Below, piece after piece: positions 8,157 through 17,011 of a stretch of 64,000 nucleotides of DNA; the first letter of the stretch is position 1; the number at the start of each line of letters is the position of its first letter. A program made the translations under genes and the position numbers. The stretch is from Hymenobacter jejuensis (GTDB lineage: Bacteria; Bacteroidota; Bacteroidia; Cytophagales; Hymenobacteraceae), in NCBI RefSeq assembly GCF_006337165.1, contig NZ_CP040896.1, forward strand, positions 3,472,001 to 3,536,000, read 5' to 3'. The notes under the pieces are model-generated. The model was not told the DNA's origin. It made no database searches and worked only from the letters and a program-made list of their open reading frames with translations.

Positions 8157-9068
8157 TTAAGAGGGGGCGCTGGTTGTCCAGCGGTGATTTTCATAGCGGC
8201 AGTCTGCTGCTTCGCCGCCCTCACGCAGCACCCAGTTGCCCGGTCGCCCCAGCCAGCACAAGCGCCCATCGGGTTCGCTGCGGTTGGCAAAATCCAGTGA
8301 GCGAACGTCAATGGTTTCTGTTTCAACCCCGTTAACCACCAAATGCTCAACGTATTGCAAGGTGAGCTTGCCTTCGTCGATGCAGCTCGGATGCAGAGCC
8401 AGATTGTGCGCCGTACTGGGCATGGCCGCCGACGGATACAGCAATCCATCGAAGGCGCTGCCCAACTGGCAGGCTTCGGCTACGGCCACCGAGAGCCGGT
8501 AGTGATGCTGGTTGTCGTCGTGGACGGTTTTGGTGAAGGTGTTAGTCAGGAACTCGGCAACGGGTCGCGCAGTTTCGGGCAACTGCGCTAGCGCGTCTTT
8601 CAACGCCTTGTTGCGGTCGGAGTGCGGGTCGTCGGCACTGATGTCGGCGTAGCCAAAACTAACAATGCGCAACGGCCCCCGGCTTTTCCAGCGACTGATC
8701 ACGATCTGGTCGCCGGGCTTCACGCCTGCTTCGAAAAACGGCGGGTGCCACGTCGCGCTGCAATAAAAGATAGGCTGACCGGCGCGGTTGGCACGTTGGT
8801 CGCGGGTAATGACCTCGGCAGGCGGATACGAAACATCGCAGATTCGCTGGGGCAATTCATTACACATTACTCCACGGTACAGCAACAGACCTGGCTCAAA
8901 CTCAATGGTGCGCAGAACGTGGCCCTCCAGCAGGTCTTGCACGCGCACCACCAAGTCATCAATGGAATGCTTGCGCAGATCGAGATGCTGCAGAGAGGCA
9001 AGCTTATATTGGGTTTCTTCTGCTACGGCTGCCGGCGGGTGGTGGCTATTTGGGCGATGGGCGGCCAT
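8157..9068 (-). CDS. RES-domain protein
   Basis: A 303-residue protein with features of the RES family, some of whose members are NAD+ phosphorylases that act as toxins. Arg in LYRGV (about residue 63 from this start), the FYCSATWHPPFFE stretch with its Glu, and the Ser in LLYPSAAMPSTAHNLAL occupy the positions of the name-giving R, E and S. The 55 residues ahead of the domain may be a helical N-terminal extension of the HEPN/RES type. The ATG at 9068 (MAAHRPNS) is preferred because the upstream extension looks non-coding. No Xre/MbcA-like antitoxin adjoins it. It lies downstream of an MBL hydrolase on the same strand. Confidence 0.7.
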   Translation of the reverse strand: MAAHRPNSHHPPAAVAEETQYKLASLQHLDLRKHSIDDLVVRVQDLLEGHVLRTIEFEPGLLLYRGVMCNELPQRICDVSYPPAEVITRDQRANRAGQPIFYCSATWHPPFFEAGVKPGDQIVISRWKSRGPLRIVSFGYADISADDPHSDRNKALKDALAQLPETARPVAEFLTNTFTKTVHDDNQHHYRLSVAVAEACQLGSAFDGLLYPSAAMPSTAHNLALHPSCIDEGKLTLQYVEHLVVNGVETETIDVRSLDFANRSEPDGRLCWLGRPGNWVLREGGEAADCRYENHRWTTSAPS

Positions 9069-9177
9069 AAGAAATTTGGGTGGGAGAGAATTATAAGGAG
9101 GCAGAGTTTTGGACGCACCGAACCAACAGTCAGCTTGTGCTGCCGCGAACAATGAACCTGCGAAGGCTGGGTGGCGC

Positions 9178-10191
9178 CTATAAATCGTGGATGTTGTACT
9201 TCTTGTACTTCATCGAGCGTTCGTTAAAAACGCCGTATGCTTTAGAGCGCTTCTTTTTGCGCAGCAACAAATACCCCAAGCCACCAGCCAGCGCCGCACC
9301 CGCTACCCACAAAGGCAAGCTGGCCGATGTTTCGGGTGGTACGGATACTACGCCGTTTTCATTGATCACAGCAGGGTTGTGCACATAGCGGCCGTGCGCC
9401 GGAACGGCTTTTTCTTGAAAATGACTGGCTAGGTCTTGCAGCTGCCGCCGCAGCTCGTCGCCGTGCATCGGGATGCCGTGGCCTGTGGCCGCTACTTGCG
9501 GTTGTAGCTCGGTCAGAATCTCCACGGAGCGCCGTGCCTGTTCCCAGTTGGGCGTGAAGTAGGCAGGCGGGCCGTGCACCTCTTGGCGTTGCGTCCACAC
9601 AGCCGTCACCGATTCCTGCTTAACCGTCACGAAAGCATCACCGGCCAGCAATGTGCGGTCGGAATCGCGGAAAAACGATACGTGCCCGGCCGTGTGGCCC
9701 GGCGTATGAATCCAGCGCCAGCCGGGCAGGAAGGGCACCGAATGGTCGGCGGGCAGGGGCTGCACGCGGCTGCCCAAATCAATAGGCTTTTTAGGATACA
9801 GCACCGACATCGCAGCCATGCCTCCGCCGCCTACCGTGGGGTCGGGTGGCGGATACGACGATTTGCCGGTCAGGTAAGGCAGCTCCAGCGGATGCGCGTA
9901 CACGGGCACGTCCCATTCTTCGGCCAACTTGAGGGCTCCGATGTGGTCGAAGTGCCCGTGAGTCAGAATAATTGCTTCGGGGCGGGCATTAGGCCCAAAA
10001 AGCGCTTCTGCGGTGTGGCGCACTTTGCCCGCCGATCCTGGCAAGCCCGCATCGATCAGCACCCACGAGCCCGTCGGGGCTTCGGTAGTGCGCACAAAAT
10101 AGAGGTTGACGAAGACATTGCGTAGGCCCCAAACTCCGGGCACTACGGCCTGTAGGGCAGGAGTAGTAGCGCGATTAGCGTGATTTGGCAT
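9178..10191 (-). CDS. MBL-fold metallohydrolase with C-terminal membrane anchor
   Basis: A 337-residue metallo-beta-lactamase-fold hydrolase. The metal motif HGHFDH is at residues 78-83, followed by TPGHTAGHVSFF and the LLAGDAF Asp that bridges the metals, and a late His in ATGHGIPMHG. After residue 300 there is a hydrophobic helix (LPLWVAGAALAGGLGYLLL) followed by RKKKRSK, so the enzyme is probably anchored by its C-terminus. The ATG at 10191 (MPNHANRATT) is preferred over an upstream start, which would overlap the HTTM gene's 3' end. The substrate is unknown; glyoxalase-II-like and lactonase-like activities are both possible. Confidence 0.88.
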   Translation of the reverse strand: MPNHANRATTPALQAVVPGVWGLRNVFVNLYFVRTTEAPTGSWVLIDAGLPGSAGKVRHTAEALFGPNARPEAIILTHGHFDHIGALKLAEEWDVPVYAHPLELPYLTGKSSYPPPDPTVGGGGMAAMSVLYPKKPIDLGSRVQPLPADHSVPFLPGWRWIHTPGHTAGHVSFFRDSDRTLLAGDAFVTVKQESVTAVWTQRQEVHGPPAYFTPNWEQARRSVEILTELQPQVAATGHGIPMHGDELRRQLQDLASHFQEKAVPAHGRYVHNPAVINENGVVSVPPETSASLPLWVAGAALAGGLGYLLLRKKKRSKAYGVFNERSMKYKKYNIHDL

Positions 10192-10253
10192 GCGAGATAG
10201 CGTTTTGATGGTCGGTCTGTAGACCTCAAACGCAGTTTTCCCGCTAAAGGCTA

Positions 10254-11804
10254 CTACTGCCCAGCTGCCACTTTGGCCGGCGGTGCAATAGGCGTGGGTA
10301 CTTCGCACGAGCACAGATTCTCGTGTGTAGGCACTACCGGTTTGTAATCGGGTTGGGTTACCTCTTTCATGTAGATCACATCTAAGTGATTTACAGGCGG
10401 ATGCGATTTGTCTTCGTTCCAGATACGCAACAGGTAATTGCAGTAGTAGGGCCGCATGTACATGTTGTCGATAAAGAGGTAATTCTCGCTGTATTTGCGC
10501 CAGCGGTCGTTCTTAAACAGCCGCATTACCGAACGCGGCTTCTGCTCGGTTGTGGGCCGGCCTTTGCGGTTGAGGTCGATGTGCTGGCCGGTGGGGGTGA
10601 TGCCGTCCAGAATGTACCAGCCGTCGTCTTTGAACACGGCCGGCGCAAACATGCCCCAGTGCTGGTCGGTGCGGAACAAATAGCCGAACCACCGCATCTT
10701 GTCCGACATCAGCCACTTCTCGTTGGCAATGCTGTCGAGGTTCCACCAGCAGACATACACCAGCAGCACGCTCACGAAGGTGTCGCGTACGTAGCGTAGC
10801 AGCTCGCGGCTTTCGTTGGTGTGGTGCACGGTGGCTTCAAAGCGAATCTGTACAGGCAGGCGCCAAGCTGGCAAGTGGGGTCGCAGGCGGGCCAGTTGCG
10901 GGCCCAATCGTTTGGCTCGCGGCAACAGCTTGTCTTCGAGCCAGTTAATAGCCAAGGGTGGCAACAACCCCAGAATCGAAGCCCAGTTGATCAGGAAAAA
11001 TAACCCCACAAACAGCGTAAGGCTGATGCCGAGGTGGAAGAAGAAAATGACCGTCACGAACAGCAGCCGCCACCACGTCACGCGGAAGGGGATGAACAAC
11101 GCAAACGGAATCAGCATTTCGGTGTAGTACACGCCCAACGTCATGTACTTCAGTAGCATAGGATAAGGATAAATCAATTTCCCGCCGGGCATCAACACCT
11201 GATCGAGGCTGAGGGCATAGTAGATGGCAGTGCCGTCTTTGCTCCATTCGGGCGCGCTTTTCAGCAGCGCCGTGCACCAATACACCAGCGCGATCTGCAC
11301 GATGTAGGCTACCGTGGCCGGGCTGAAGTAGTTGTAGGTTTCGGGTAAGGGCTTGTCTTTGCTATCGACGGAATACACGCGTCCCCACGGCAGAAAGATG
11401 CCCCAAAACAGCAGCATTCGCAGCAAATCGTCGCCGCCTTGCCCGATCAGTACGTTGCGATTCTGCACCGACACGAGCATGATCCAAGCCAGGATGGTGG
11501 ACAGGCGCGTTTTGTAACCCACCAGCAAGGCCACCGCAAACGCTCCCGACAGCAGAAATAACACCGCCTGCACCTGCCACAACCCGCTGATGGTGTGCAG
11601 CGAAAACATGTAGGGGTTCCAGACGTGCTCGTACAGCACCTGCAATGGCAGCACCCCCATGTTGGAGTAATGCGCCTCCAGATCGGTGCTGCGGATAACC
11701 AGATCAATCAGAATAACCGTTGCAATGCCCGCTCGCAGCATGGCCAGCGCGCGCAGATCAACAACAAAAGGACGACGGATAAAAGCCAGTGCACGAGGCA
11801 GCAT
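10254..11804 (-). CDS. HTTM-domain membrane protein (gamma-carboxylase-like)
   Basis: A 516-residue polytopic membrane protein with an HTTM domain, the fold shared with vitamin K-dependent gamma-carboxylases. The N-terminal DLRALAMLRAGIATVILIDL, the YSNMGVLP region and the helices that follow to about residue 290 fit the family. From about 330 to the end there is a soluble region with WGMFAP and WYILDG, ending CSCEVPTPIAPPAKVAAGQ. Bacterial members are mostly uncharacterised. The gene is followed on the same strand by the MBL hydrolase and the RES gene, but with about 60-100 bp gaps, so an operon is possible and not certain. Confidence 0.82.
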   Translation of the reverse strand: MLPRALAFIRRPFVVDLRALAMLRAGIATVILIDLVIRSTDLEAHYSNMGVLPLQVLYEHVWNPYMFSLHTISGLWQVQAVLFLLSGAFAVALLVGYKTRLSTILAWIMLVSVQNRNVLIGQGGDDLLRMLLFWGIFLPWGRVYSVDSKDKPLPETYNYFSPATVAYIVQIALVYWCTALLKSAPEWSKDGTAIYYALSLDQVLMPGGKLIYPYPMLLKYMTLGVYYTEMLIPFALFIPFRVTWWRLLFVTVIFFFHLGISLTLFVGLFFLINWASILGLLPPLAINWLEDKLLPRAKRLGPQLARLRPHLPAWRLPVQIRFEATVHHTNESRELLRYVRDTFVSVLLVYVCWWNLDSIANEKWLMSDKMRWFGYLFRTDQHWGMFAPAVFKDDGWYILDGITPTGQHIDLNRKGRPTTEQKPRSVMRLFKNDRWRKYSENYLFIDNMYMRPYYCNYLLRIWNEDKSHPPVNHLDVIYMKEVTQPDYKPVVPTHENLCSCEVPTPIAPPAKVAAGQ

Positions 11805-11933
11805 AAATGGCTATGGCAGAAGTGGTTATATATGAAAATGGCGGAAAGTACAACTGCTCGCATCCGGAGCAATTGGCCTTTCCGCCTTTCTTACGAGCAT
11901 TTGCGAAAAATGCTCAACCTAGAATCGGTTGTA

Positions 11934-12293
11934 TTAGCGAGTCGTAGTGCCCGACGTGGTGCCACTGGTCGTGCCCGAAGTCGTGCTGCTAGTGGTCGAG
12001 CCCGTGGTGGTGCTAGAAGTGGTCGAACCCGAAGTAGTACCGCTGGTCGTGCTCATCGAGCCCGAAGTAGAAGAGCCCGAAGTCGAGCCGCTTGTGGTAC
12101 TCATCGAGCCCGAAGTTGAACCTGAGGTTGACCCTGAAGTCGAGCCGCTGGTTGTGCCCATATCAGAGCTGGAAGTGGTGCTTCCGCTGCCTGCTGCTGG
12201 CGACGTGCTCGAACAAGAAGACATGGACAAAGTGGTCGACATAAGCAAAGCAACTAGTGCTGCACCCGACATTGCAAAAGCGTTCTTTTTCAT
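11934..12293 (-). CDS. Ser/Thr/Gly-rich low-complexity lipoprotein 1
   Basis: A 119-residue lipoprotein starting MKKNAFAMSGAALVALLMST and reaching the lipobox SMSSC at about Cys28. The mature part consists mainly of SGSTSGS, SGSMSTTSGS, then SSTTTGST and SGTTSGTT units. No folded domain is visible. The start at 12293 is chosen because it opens directly into a typical signal peptide; the longer frame upstream adds 34 residues of non-signal sequence. The partner at 12587 has the same orientation and composition, which suggests divergence from a common ancestor or convergence on the same bias. Function unknown. Confidence 0.72.
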   Translation of the reverse strand: MKKNAFAMSGAALVALLMSTTLSMSSCSSTSPAAGSGSTTSSSDMGTTSGSTSGSTSGSTSGSMSTTSGSTSGSSTSGSMSTTSGTTSGSTTSSTTTGSTTSSTTSGTTSGTTSGTTTR

Positions 12294-12524
12294 AACATTT
12301 TGGAAAGTGGTGGTTGGAAAGGAAAATAAGTCGCGAAGCAACTGACGAGATGGAAGTGGCTTGTCTCTACGCAGAACGTTGAGAAAATGCTGCAAAATGC
12401 CGCCTGAAAAAATACGTAATTTTCACTCAGGCAAGTAGTTAGCATTCACTCCAGAAGCCGATTTCATGAGAAAACCAGTACGTGTTTATACTGTTTTTTG
12501 GCCTGAATCTTCGCTGATCAAAAA

Positions 12525-12551
12525 GGGCGATTACTTCGCTGGTAATCGCCC
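12525..12551 (-). terminator. Terminator of the second Ser/Thr-rich lipoprotein gene
   Basis: GGGCGATTAC pairs with GTAATCGCCC around a 7-8-base loop. Read on the minus strand it is followed by TTTTTGATC, 36 bp beyond the stop at 12587. Confidence 0.8.
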
Positions 12552-12586
12552 TTCTGAGTGTACTTAACGTGTTTGCTTACAGAGGG

Positions 12587-12970
12587 TTATAAGCCGCCTG
12601 TGGTCGTGCCAGCCGTAGAGCCGCCACCTGTGGTTGTGCCAGCAGTTGTGCTGCCGGTTGTCGTGCCGGCTGTTGTAGTGCCCGCAGTCGAGCTACCAGC
12701 AGTCGAGCCGGCCGTAGCACCACCGGTAGTTGACCCAGCGGTCGAGCCGGAGGTCGAACTCATGGCATCGGTTGCGCCCGTCGTCGAGCCGCTTGTGCTG
12801 CTCATGCTGGAGTCGCTGCTCATAGAGCCGCTCGAATCAGCCGACATGGTAGAAGAGCTGGACTCGGTAGAAGTCTCGCTCGTGCTAGTTTTGTCGCCAC
12901 CACAAGAGGTCATTGCGAAGGAGGCGCCTGCAAGTGCGGCGGCCATCAGGGTTACCTGGAATTTTTTCAT
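12587..12970 (-). CDS. Ser/Thr/Gly-rich low-complexity lipoprotein 2
   Basis: A 127-residue lipoprotein. MKKFQVTLMAAALAGASFAM leads to the lipobox MTSC at about Cys23, followed by GGDKTSTSE. The first half of the mature chain is Ser/Asp/Met-rich (SSSSTMSADSSGSMSSDSSM) and the second half is Thr/Gly/Ala-rich (TAGSTTGGATAGSTAGSS). It has its own terminator, so it is transcribed separately from the related gene at 11934. Acidic residues scattered in the Ser-rich half resemble extracellular disordered linkers. Function unknown. Confidence 0.72.
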   Translation of the reverse strand: MKKFQVTLMAAALAGASFAMTSCGGDKTSTSETSTESSSSTMSADSSGSMSSDSSMSSTSGSTTGATDAMSSTSGSTAGSTTGGATAGSTAGSSTAGTTTAGTTTGSTTAGTTTGGGSTAGTTTGGL

Positions 12971-13329
12971 AACTAAGAAAGAATTGGAAAGAACAGAGAA
13001 ATTGGTGTTTGGCCATGTATACGGCAGATAATCAAGAAGTAACCCAACAGATTGGGGCGAAGAAATACGCATTTTCTGCGATTTATTCGTACTCAGTAAT
13101 TACGGAACGGCACCGTCTGCTCAGGTTTATCTGCCGTCCTGCAGCCCCTGCACCATGGGTTGCGAGCAGAATACTACAGAATAGCGTTGTTATGTAAAAT
13201 ACTGTATATCAATAGGTTATACAAAGAAGGGGTGTCCTGATCAAACTCCTCGCCTCAGCGCGCGTACCGCCGAAGCGTGTAGACATTTTGTTGTTACACT
13301 TGTTGTTTCAAAAAAGCGGTTTGATTTCT
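12971..13329. other. Divergent intergenic region, 359 bp
   Basis: Between lipoprotein 2 and the DCC gene. AT-rich near 13180-13230. No RNA gene, no clear TAnnTTTG box and no supported reading frame were found. Confidence 0.4.
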
Positions 13330-13737
13330 ATGGCCCAGTCGTCCGTCACTATTCTCTTCGATGGCGTTTGCAACCTCTGCAATGGCTTCGTGCAATTCGT
13401 CATTGAGCACGATGCGCAGGGGCGGTTTCGCTTTGCCTCGCTGCAGTCGGAAGCGGCTCGCGTGCTGCTGAGCGCGCACGGCACTACGGTAGCTGCCACG
13501 CCCGAAACCATCGTGCTGGTCGAAGACGGGAACGTGTACACGCACTCCGGCGCTGTGCTGCGCATCTTGCGTCAGATGAGCGGGTTATGGCCTTTGCTGT
13601 ACGTGGGCATCGTATTGCCTGCTGCCTTCCGCGACGCGATGTACCGCTTCGTGGCGCGCCATCGCTACCAATGGTTTGGCCGTCAAGAAGCCTGTATGCT
13701 GCCTACTCCTGAGCTTACCCAGCGCTTCCTGAAATAA
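13330..13737 (+). CDS. DCC-family thiol-disulfide oxidoreductase (DUF393)
   Basis: A 135-residue protein of the DCC family, named for the D-x-x-C-x-x-C motif, present here as DGVCNLC at residues 11-17. The fold is related to thioredoxin, and the two cysteines are the presumed redox pair. SGAVLRILRQM and the C-terminal FRDAMYRFVARHRYQWFGR are also family features. The ATG at 13330 is preferred because it places the motif at the usual distance from the N-terminus. It is a single gene ahead of an MDR-type reductase that lies 149 bp downstream. Confidence 0.9.
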   Translation: MAQSSVTILFDGVCNLCNGFVQFVIEHDAQGRFRFASLQSEAARVLLSAHGTTVAATPETIVLVEDGNVYTHSGAVLRILRQMSGLWPLLYVGIVLPAAFRDAMYRFVARHRYQWFGRQEACMLPTPELTQRFLK

Positions 13738-13886
13738 AGCTGTGCTGGCGCAGATTTCATGTTTTAAGATGGCGGCATAATATGTAATAACTTGATAGTC
13801 AATTAGTTGTATATGATGCCTCCGTTTTTCTGTCACCACTACTCCCAATCTTCTTATCGCTGCTCAGCAGCCTTTTCTCCTTACAC

Positions 13887-14891
13887 ATGAAGGCACTTGT
13901 CCTCGATGGCATCAACCAACCGCTGCAACTCCGCGACGTTCCGACTCCCACGCCCGCACCCGGTGAGGTGCTGGTGCAGCTTCGCGCCGCCGCGCTCAAC
14001 CACCGCGACGTCTGGATTCAGAAGGGGCAATATGCGGGCTTAAAGTTTCCCTGCATTCTTGGGTCCGACGGCGCGGGCATTGTGGCTGAACTGGGTGAGG
14101 GAGTTGATGAAGCGCTACGTGGGCAGGCCGTCATCATCAATGCTGGCCACGACTGGGGCGACAACCCGCGCGCGCAGGGCAAAAGCTTCAAGATTCTGGG
14201 CTTGCCCGAACAGGGCACGTTTGCTGAGTACGTGAGCGTGGCAGCACATTATGTGCACCCTAAGCCCGAGCATCTGAGTTTCGAGCAAGCCGCTACCTTG
14301 CCTCTGGGGGGCGCGACGGCTTACCGGGCCGCCTTCACGCGCGCTGGCATAGTTGCTGGCGAGCGTGTACTGATCACAGGTGTGGGTGGCGGTGTGGCTT
14401 TGCTGGCGCTGCAACTGACGCTGGCCCGTGGGGCCGAAGTATGGGTGACTTCTAGCTCGGCCGAAAAAATAGCGAGTGCCCAAGCGCTCGGCGCAAAAGG
14501 AGGCGCTAACTACAAAGATGAAAACTGGGCCGCCACGCTAACCAAGCAAGCGGGTGGGCCTTTTGATGTAATTATTGATAGCGCGGCTGGCCCTGGCTTC
14601 GGGGCGTTGCTCGACGCAGCTGCGCCGGGCGGACGCATTGTGTTTTACGGCGCTACGCAAGGCGACATCCCGCAGGTTACGGCCCGCAAAATCTTCTGGA
14701 AACAGCTTTCCGTGTTGGGCTCAACGATGGGTACCGAGCAAGATTTTGCTGATTTTGTACGCTTGGTGCAGGAGAGCAAACTGGTACCCGTTGTGGACGA
14801 GGTTTTTGCTTTGGCCGACGGTGAAGCGGCCATGCGCCGCATGGACAACGGCCAACAATTCGGCAAGCTTGTGCTGCGGATAACTGAGTAG
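13887..14891 (+). CDS. MDR-family zinc-type dehydrogenase / quinone reductase-like
   Basis: A 334-residue medium-chain dehydrogenase/reductase. The GroES-like N-terminus includes AALNHRDVWIQKGQY and PCILGSDGAGIV. The Rossmann domain has LITGVGGGVALLALQLTLARG around residues 160-180 as the nucleotide-binding loop. The four structural-zinc cysteines of true alcohol dehydrogenases are absent, which favours an NADPH:quinone reductase or enoyl reductase-like enzyme. Family length is normal. The physiological substrate cannot be told from sequence. Confidence 0.88.
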   Translation: MKALVLDGINQPLQLRDVPTPTPAPGEVLVQLRAAALNHRDVWIQKGQYAGLKFPCILGSDGAGIVAELGEGVDEALRGQAVIINAGHDWGDNPRAQGKSFKILGLPEQGTFAEYVSVAAHYVHPKPEHLSFEQAATLPLGGATAYRAAFTRAGIVAGERVLITGVGGGVALLALQLTLARGAEVWVTSSSAEKIASAQALGAKGGANYKDENWAATLTKQAGGPFDVIIDSAAGPGFGALLDAAAPGGRIVFYGATQGDIPQVTARKIFWKQLSVLGSTMGTEQDFADFVRLVQESKLVPVVDEVFALADGEAAMRRMDNGQQFGKLVLRITE

Positions 14892-15009
14892 AAACGCTTA
14901 TCGTATCGCCGAAATATTTTATTTATTCTAGCAAAAATCGGAATGAAGCCGCGGTAGTTTCTGTTCTATATCCAGCTTGGTTATTGACAGTTGAAACTCC
15001 GTTGCTGAA

Positions 15010-15258
15010 ATGAAAAATCCTGCTGAATACCTTGAGGGCCACGTTTTTGAAGCTCGTCGTCCGCGCCGCGAGCTGCAACCTGTGGTAGCCTATGCCGATG
15101 CCGTGCAGGCTATTGAGACTGCGCTCGCCGACGCAGAAAAATACAAATACCTGCTTATGCGCGCCTTGCGCCGCCACGCCGACGAGTTGCTGACGCACCC
15201 GATTGTTCCGGCCGAGGAGGCTGTCGTACGCCCGATGTATAACGAGATGGCTGCTTAG
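15010..15258 (+). CDS. Small conserved-looking helical protein, 82 residues
   Basis: I do not recognise a family. The product MKNPAEYLEGHVFEARRPRR... is charged and probably helical throughout, with no signal or membrane segment. It starts at an ATG and is followed by a terminator 23 bp after the stop. Codon use is G+C-rich like neighbouring genes, which supports real coding. Confidence 0.6.
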   Translation: MKNPAEYLEGHVFEARRPRRELQPVVAYADAVQAIETALADAEKYKYLLMRALRRHADELLTHPIVPAEEAVVRPMYNEMAA

Positions 15259-15281
15259 GAAAAGGCTGCGCATCCACTACT

Positions 15282-15319
15282 AAAAAGAGAGGGCTCACAC
15301 ATGTGAGCCCGCTCTTTTT
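15282..15319. terminator. Bidirectional terminator
   Basis: AAAAAGAGAGGGCTCACA pairs with TGTGAGCCCGCTCTTTTT (one mismatch) around a two-base loop, between two convergent genes. Confidence 0.85.
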
Positions 15320-15365
15320 ATGTGTTTTGCAAGGTGTTGGTTATCAATGGATTATAAAAGATGGC

Positions 15366-16766
15366 TTAGTGTGCGTGTTCAATGGCCATTTTCTGGCCGA
15401 GGTGCTGGGCCAGCGCCACCGCTTGCTCGCGCAGTTCGGGCACCGAAGTTGACTCGAAGTAAGCTGGGCGGCGGCTTGGGCCAAGCGTGAAAAACAACTC
15501 CGAGACTTCGCCCTCCGTGTTGAGCAACGCGCCGTTTTCGTCGGTAAGAATGCCCAGATGCAACGGGTCGGGGACCAAATAGCCTTCTTCGCGCATGCTC
15601 TTTACCAGTGGATCGGCGATTATGCTGTAGTCGAGCAAGGGACCGGTACACGAAATTACGTGGCGGGCCAGGAGCCACTCCTGCGTTTGGCCTTTTTCCA
15701 CCAGTACCGCTAGGTCGTCGCCGCGCTCTTCGATCTGCTTGACTCGGCCAGCCTGCATCACCACGGATCCTTTCCCGACCATTTCGCGCACGATGGTCGC
15801 GTTCTGAGGCGGGCTCCGATGACGCAGCACGGTCCAGAGCGAAACCAAGTGGCGCAGGAAACGCTTTTGCTCCTGCAACGGCCAAGCCGCCCAAATCTTA
15901 CCGGTGTCGGGCCGGAGCGAGTCGAGTACGGGGCGCCAGTCAATGCCTTGTTCGGCGGCTTCCCGCACGTGTTTTCGCACTACCCGCAGCACTTCCACTA
16001 CCGTTGTGAGTCCGGCTAACTCTTCTTCGTAAAAACTTGGGTAGGATACGTCGGCACGCACATGCGCGGCTGGCCAACGCTTATGGCGCGACACCACTTT
16101 GATTGGTGCCCGGTGACCATCGTCGCGCAAGCCCAAGAGAATGTCGACAGCAGTAAGGCCGGAGCCTATAAGCAACACCGAATCCTGGGGGCCGATGTCG
16201 CGGAGGGCGCCCGGTGCCCAGGGGTTACCATGATAGCGCGGATGCACCAGATGCTGATCGCTGTGGCCGGTGGGCGCGATCGGTGGGAAGTTGCCGAGCG
16301 CCAGTACCACCATATCGCTGCGCAGCTCACGACCGCTGCTAAAGCGCACTTGAGCCGATTGTCCGTCAGGAGCCACTTTCGCCAAAACACCAGCCTGCGG
16401 GTGCCAGCTAAACTGCATGCCGTTGGCAGCCGGCTTCGGCAAAATAGCCGAAACCATTTCCTGCAAATAGCGCCCATAGAGTTGTCGAGGACAAAAATGA
16501 TCCTCACATACCGCCATGTGATTTTCCTGCAGCCATTCCACAAAGTGGTTTGGTTGATCCGGAAACGGGCTCAGGAACTCCGACTGCACGTTAAGCAAAT
16601 ATTCCGGGCGGCGTGCCGTGTAAGCAAGCCCAGGACCCAGCAGCGGTCGCGGCTCGACTAGGTGTACGTTCCAGTCGTAAGGGCCACCGGGTAGCTGTGC
16701 CAGCTGCATTGCTAACATGGAGCCTGAGAAGCCGCCGCCAAGAATAGTTATAGTTCTTCGTTGCAC
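15366..16766 (-). CDS. FAD/NAD(P)-binding protein
   Basis: A 466-residue flavoprotein of the FAD-NAD(P)-binding type seen in the HcaE/YdhS-like group. The N-terminal ILGGGFSGSMLAMQL is a dinucleotide-binding loop, followed by PRPLLGPGLAYTARRPEYLLNV. A second nucleotide-binding loop is at about residues 195-215 (SVLLIGSGLTAVDILLGL). The SCTGP stretch near residue 372 is the third conserved region. No partner oxygenase is adjacent. Substrate and pathway unknown. Confidence 0.82.
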   Translation of the reverse strand: MQRRTITILGGGFSGSMLAMQLAQLPGGPYDWNVHLVEPRPLLGPGLAYTARRPEYLLNVQSEFLSPFPDQPNHFVEWLQENHMAVCEDHFCPRQLYGRYLQEMVSAILPKPAANGMQFSWHPQAGVLAKVAPDGQSAQVRFSSGRELRSDMVVLALGNFPPIAPTGHSDQHLVHPRYHGNPWAPGALRDIGPQDSVLLIGSGLTAVDILLGLRDDGHRAPIKVVSRHKRWPAAHVRADVSYPSFYEEELAGLTTVVEVLRVVRKHVREAAEQGIDWRPVLDSLRPDTGKIWAAWPLQEQKRFLRHLVSLWTVLRHRSPPQNATIVREMVGKGSVVMQAGRVKQIEERGDDLAVLVEKGQTQEWLLARHVISCTGPLLDYSIIADPLVKSMREEGYLVPDPLHLGILTDENGALLNTEGEVSELFFTLGPSRRPAYFESTSVPELREQAVALAQHLGQKMAIEHAH

Positions 16767-16891
16767 TGTGCTTGTGTAGATAGGTAAGCCAGAGGGGATA
16801 CGGTAAAACCGCTAATTAATATTTATTAATATAAATTCATGAAAATGTTATAGAAAAGAAGTGCTTCTCTAACTTGAAGCTCAACAATAAA

Positions 16892-16919
16892 AACCCGACC
16901 GCAAGAATACGGTCGGGCT
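16892..16919 (-). terminator. Terminator downstream of hldD
   Basis: On the minus strand AGCCCGACCG pairs with CGGTCGGGTT around an 8-base loop and is followed by TTTATTG. It lies about 90 bp beyond the hldD stop. Confidence 0.75.
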
Positions 16920-17011
16920 CAATAACAAAAGTGCAATGTGGGGCCTTGGTAGCCTGATATAGGCTAAGATCGCAGGGCGGTCAAGAGGTAGGGCAGAAGG
17001 TAACCGAGCGA

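Noticed and set aside
8157..10191. Toxin-antitoxin pair formed by the RES and MBL genes
   Set aside because: MBL hydrolases are not known as RES antitoxins and the spacing of about 110 bp does not suggest coupling.
11595..12119. Arg/Ser-rich 174-codon plus-strand frame
   Set aside because: Lies opposite the HTTM gene start and the Ser/Thr-rich lipoprotein; Arg-Ser repeats are the frame-shifted complement of the repeat codons.
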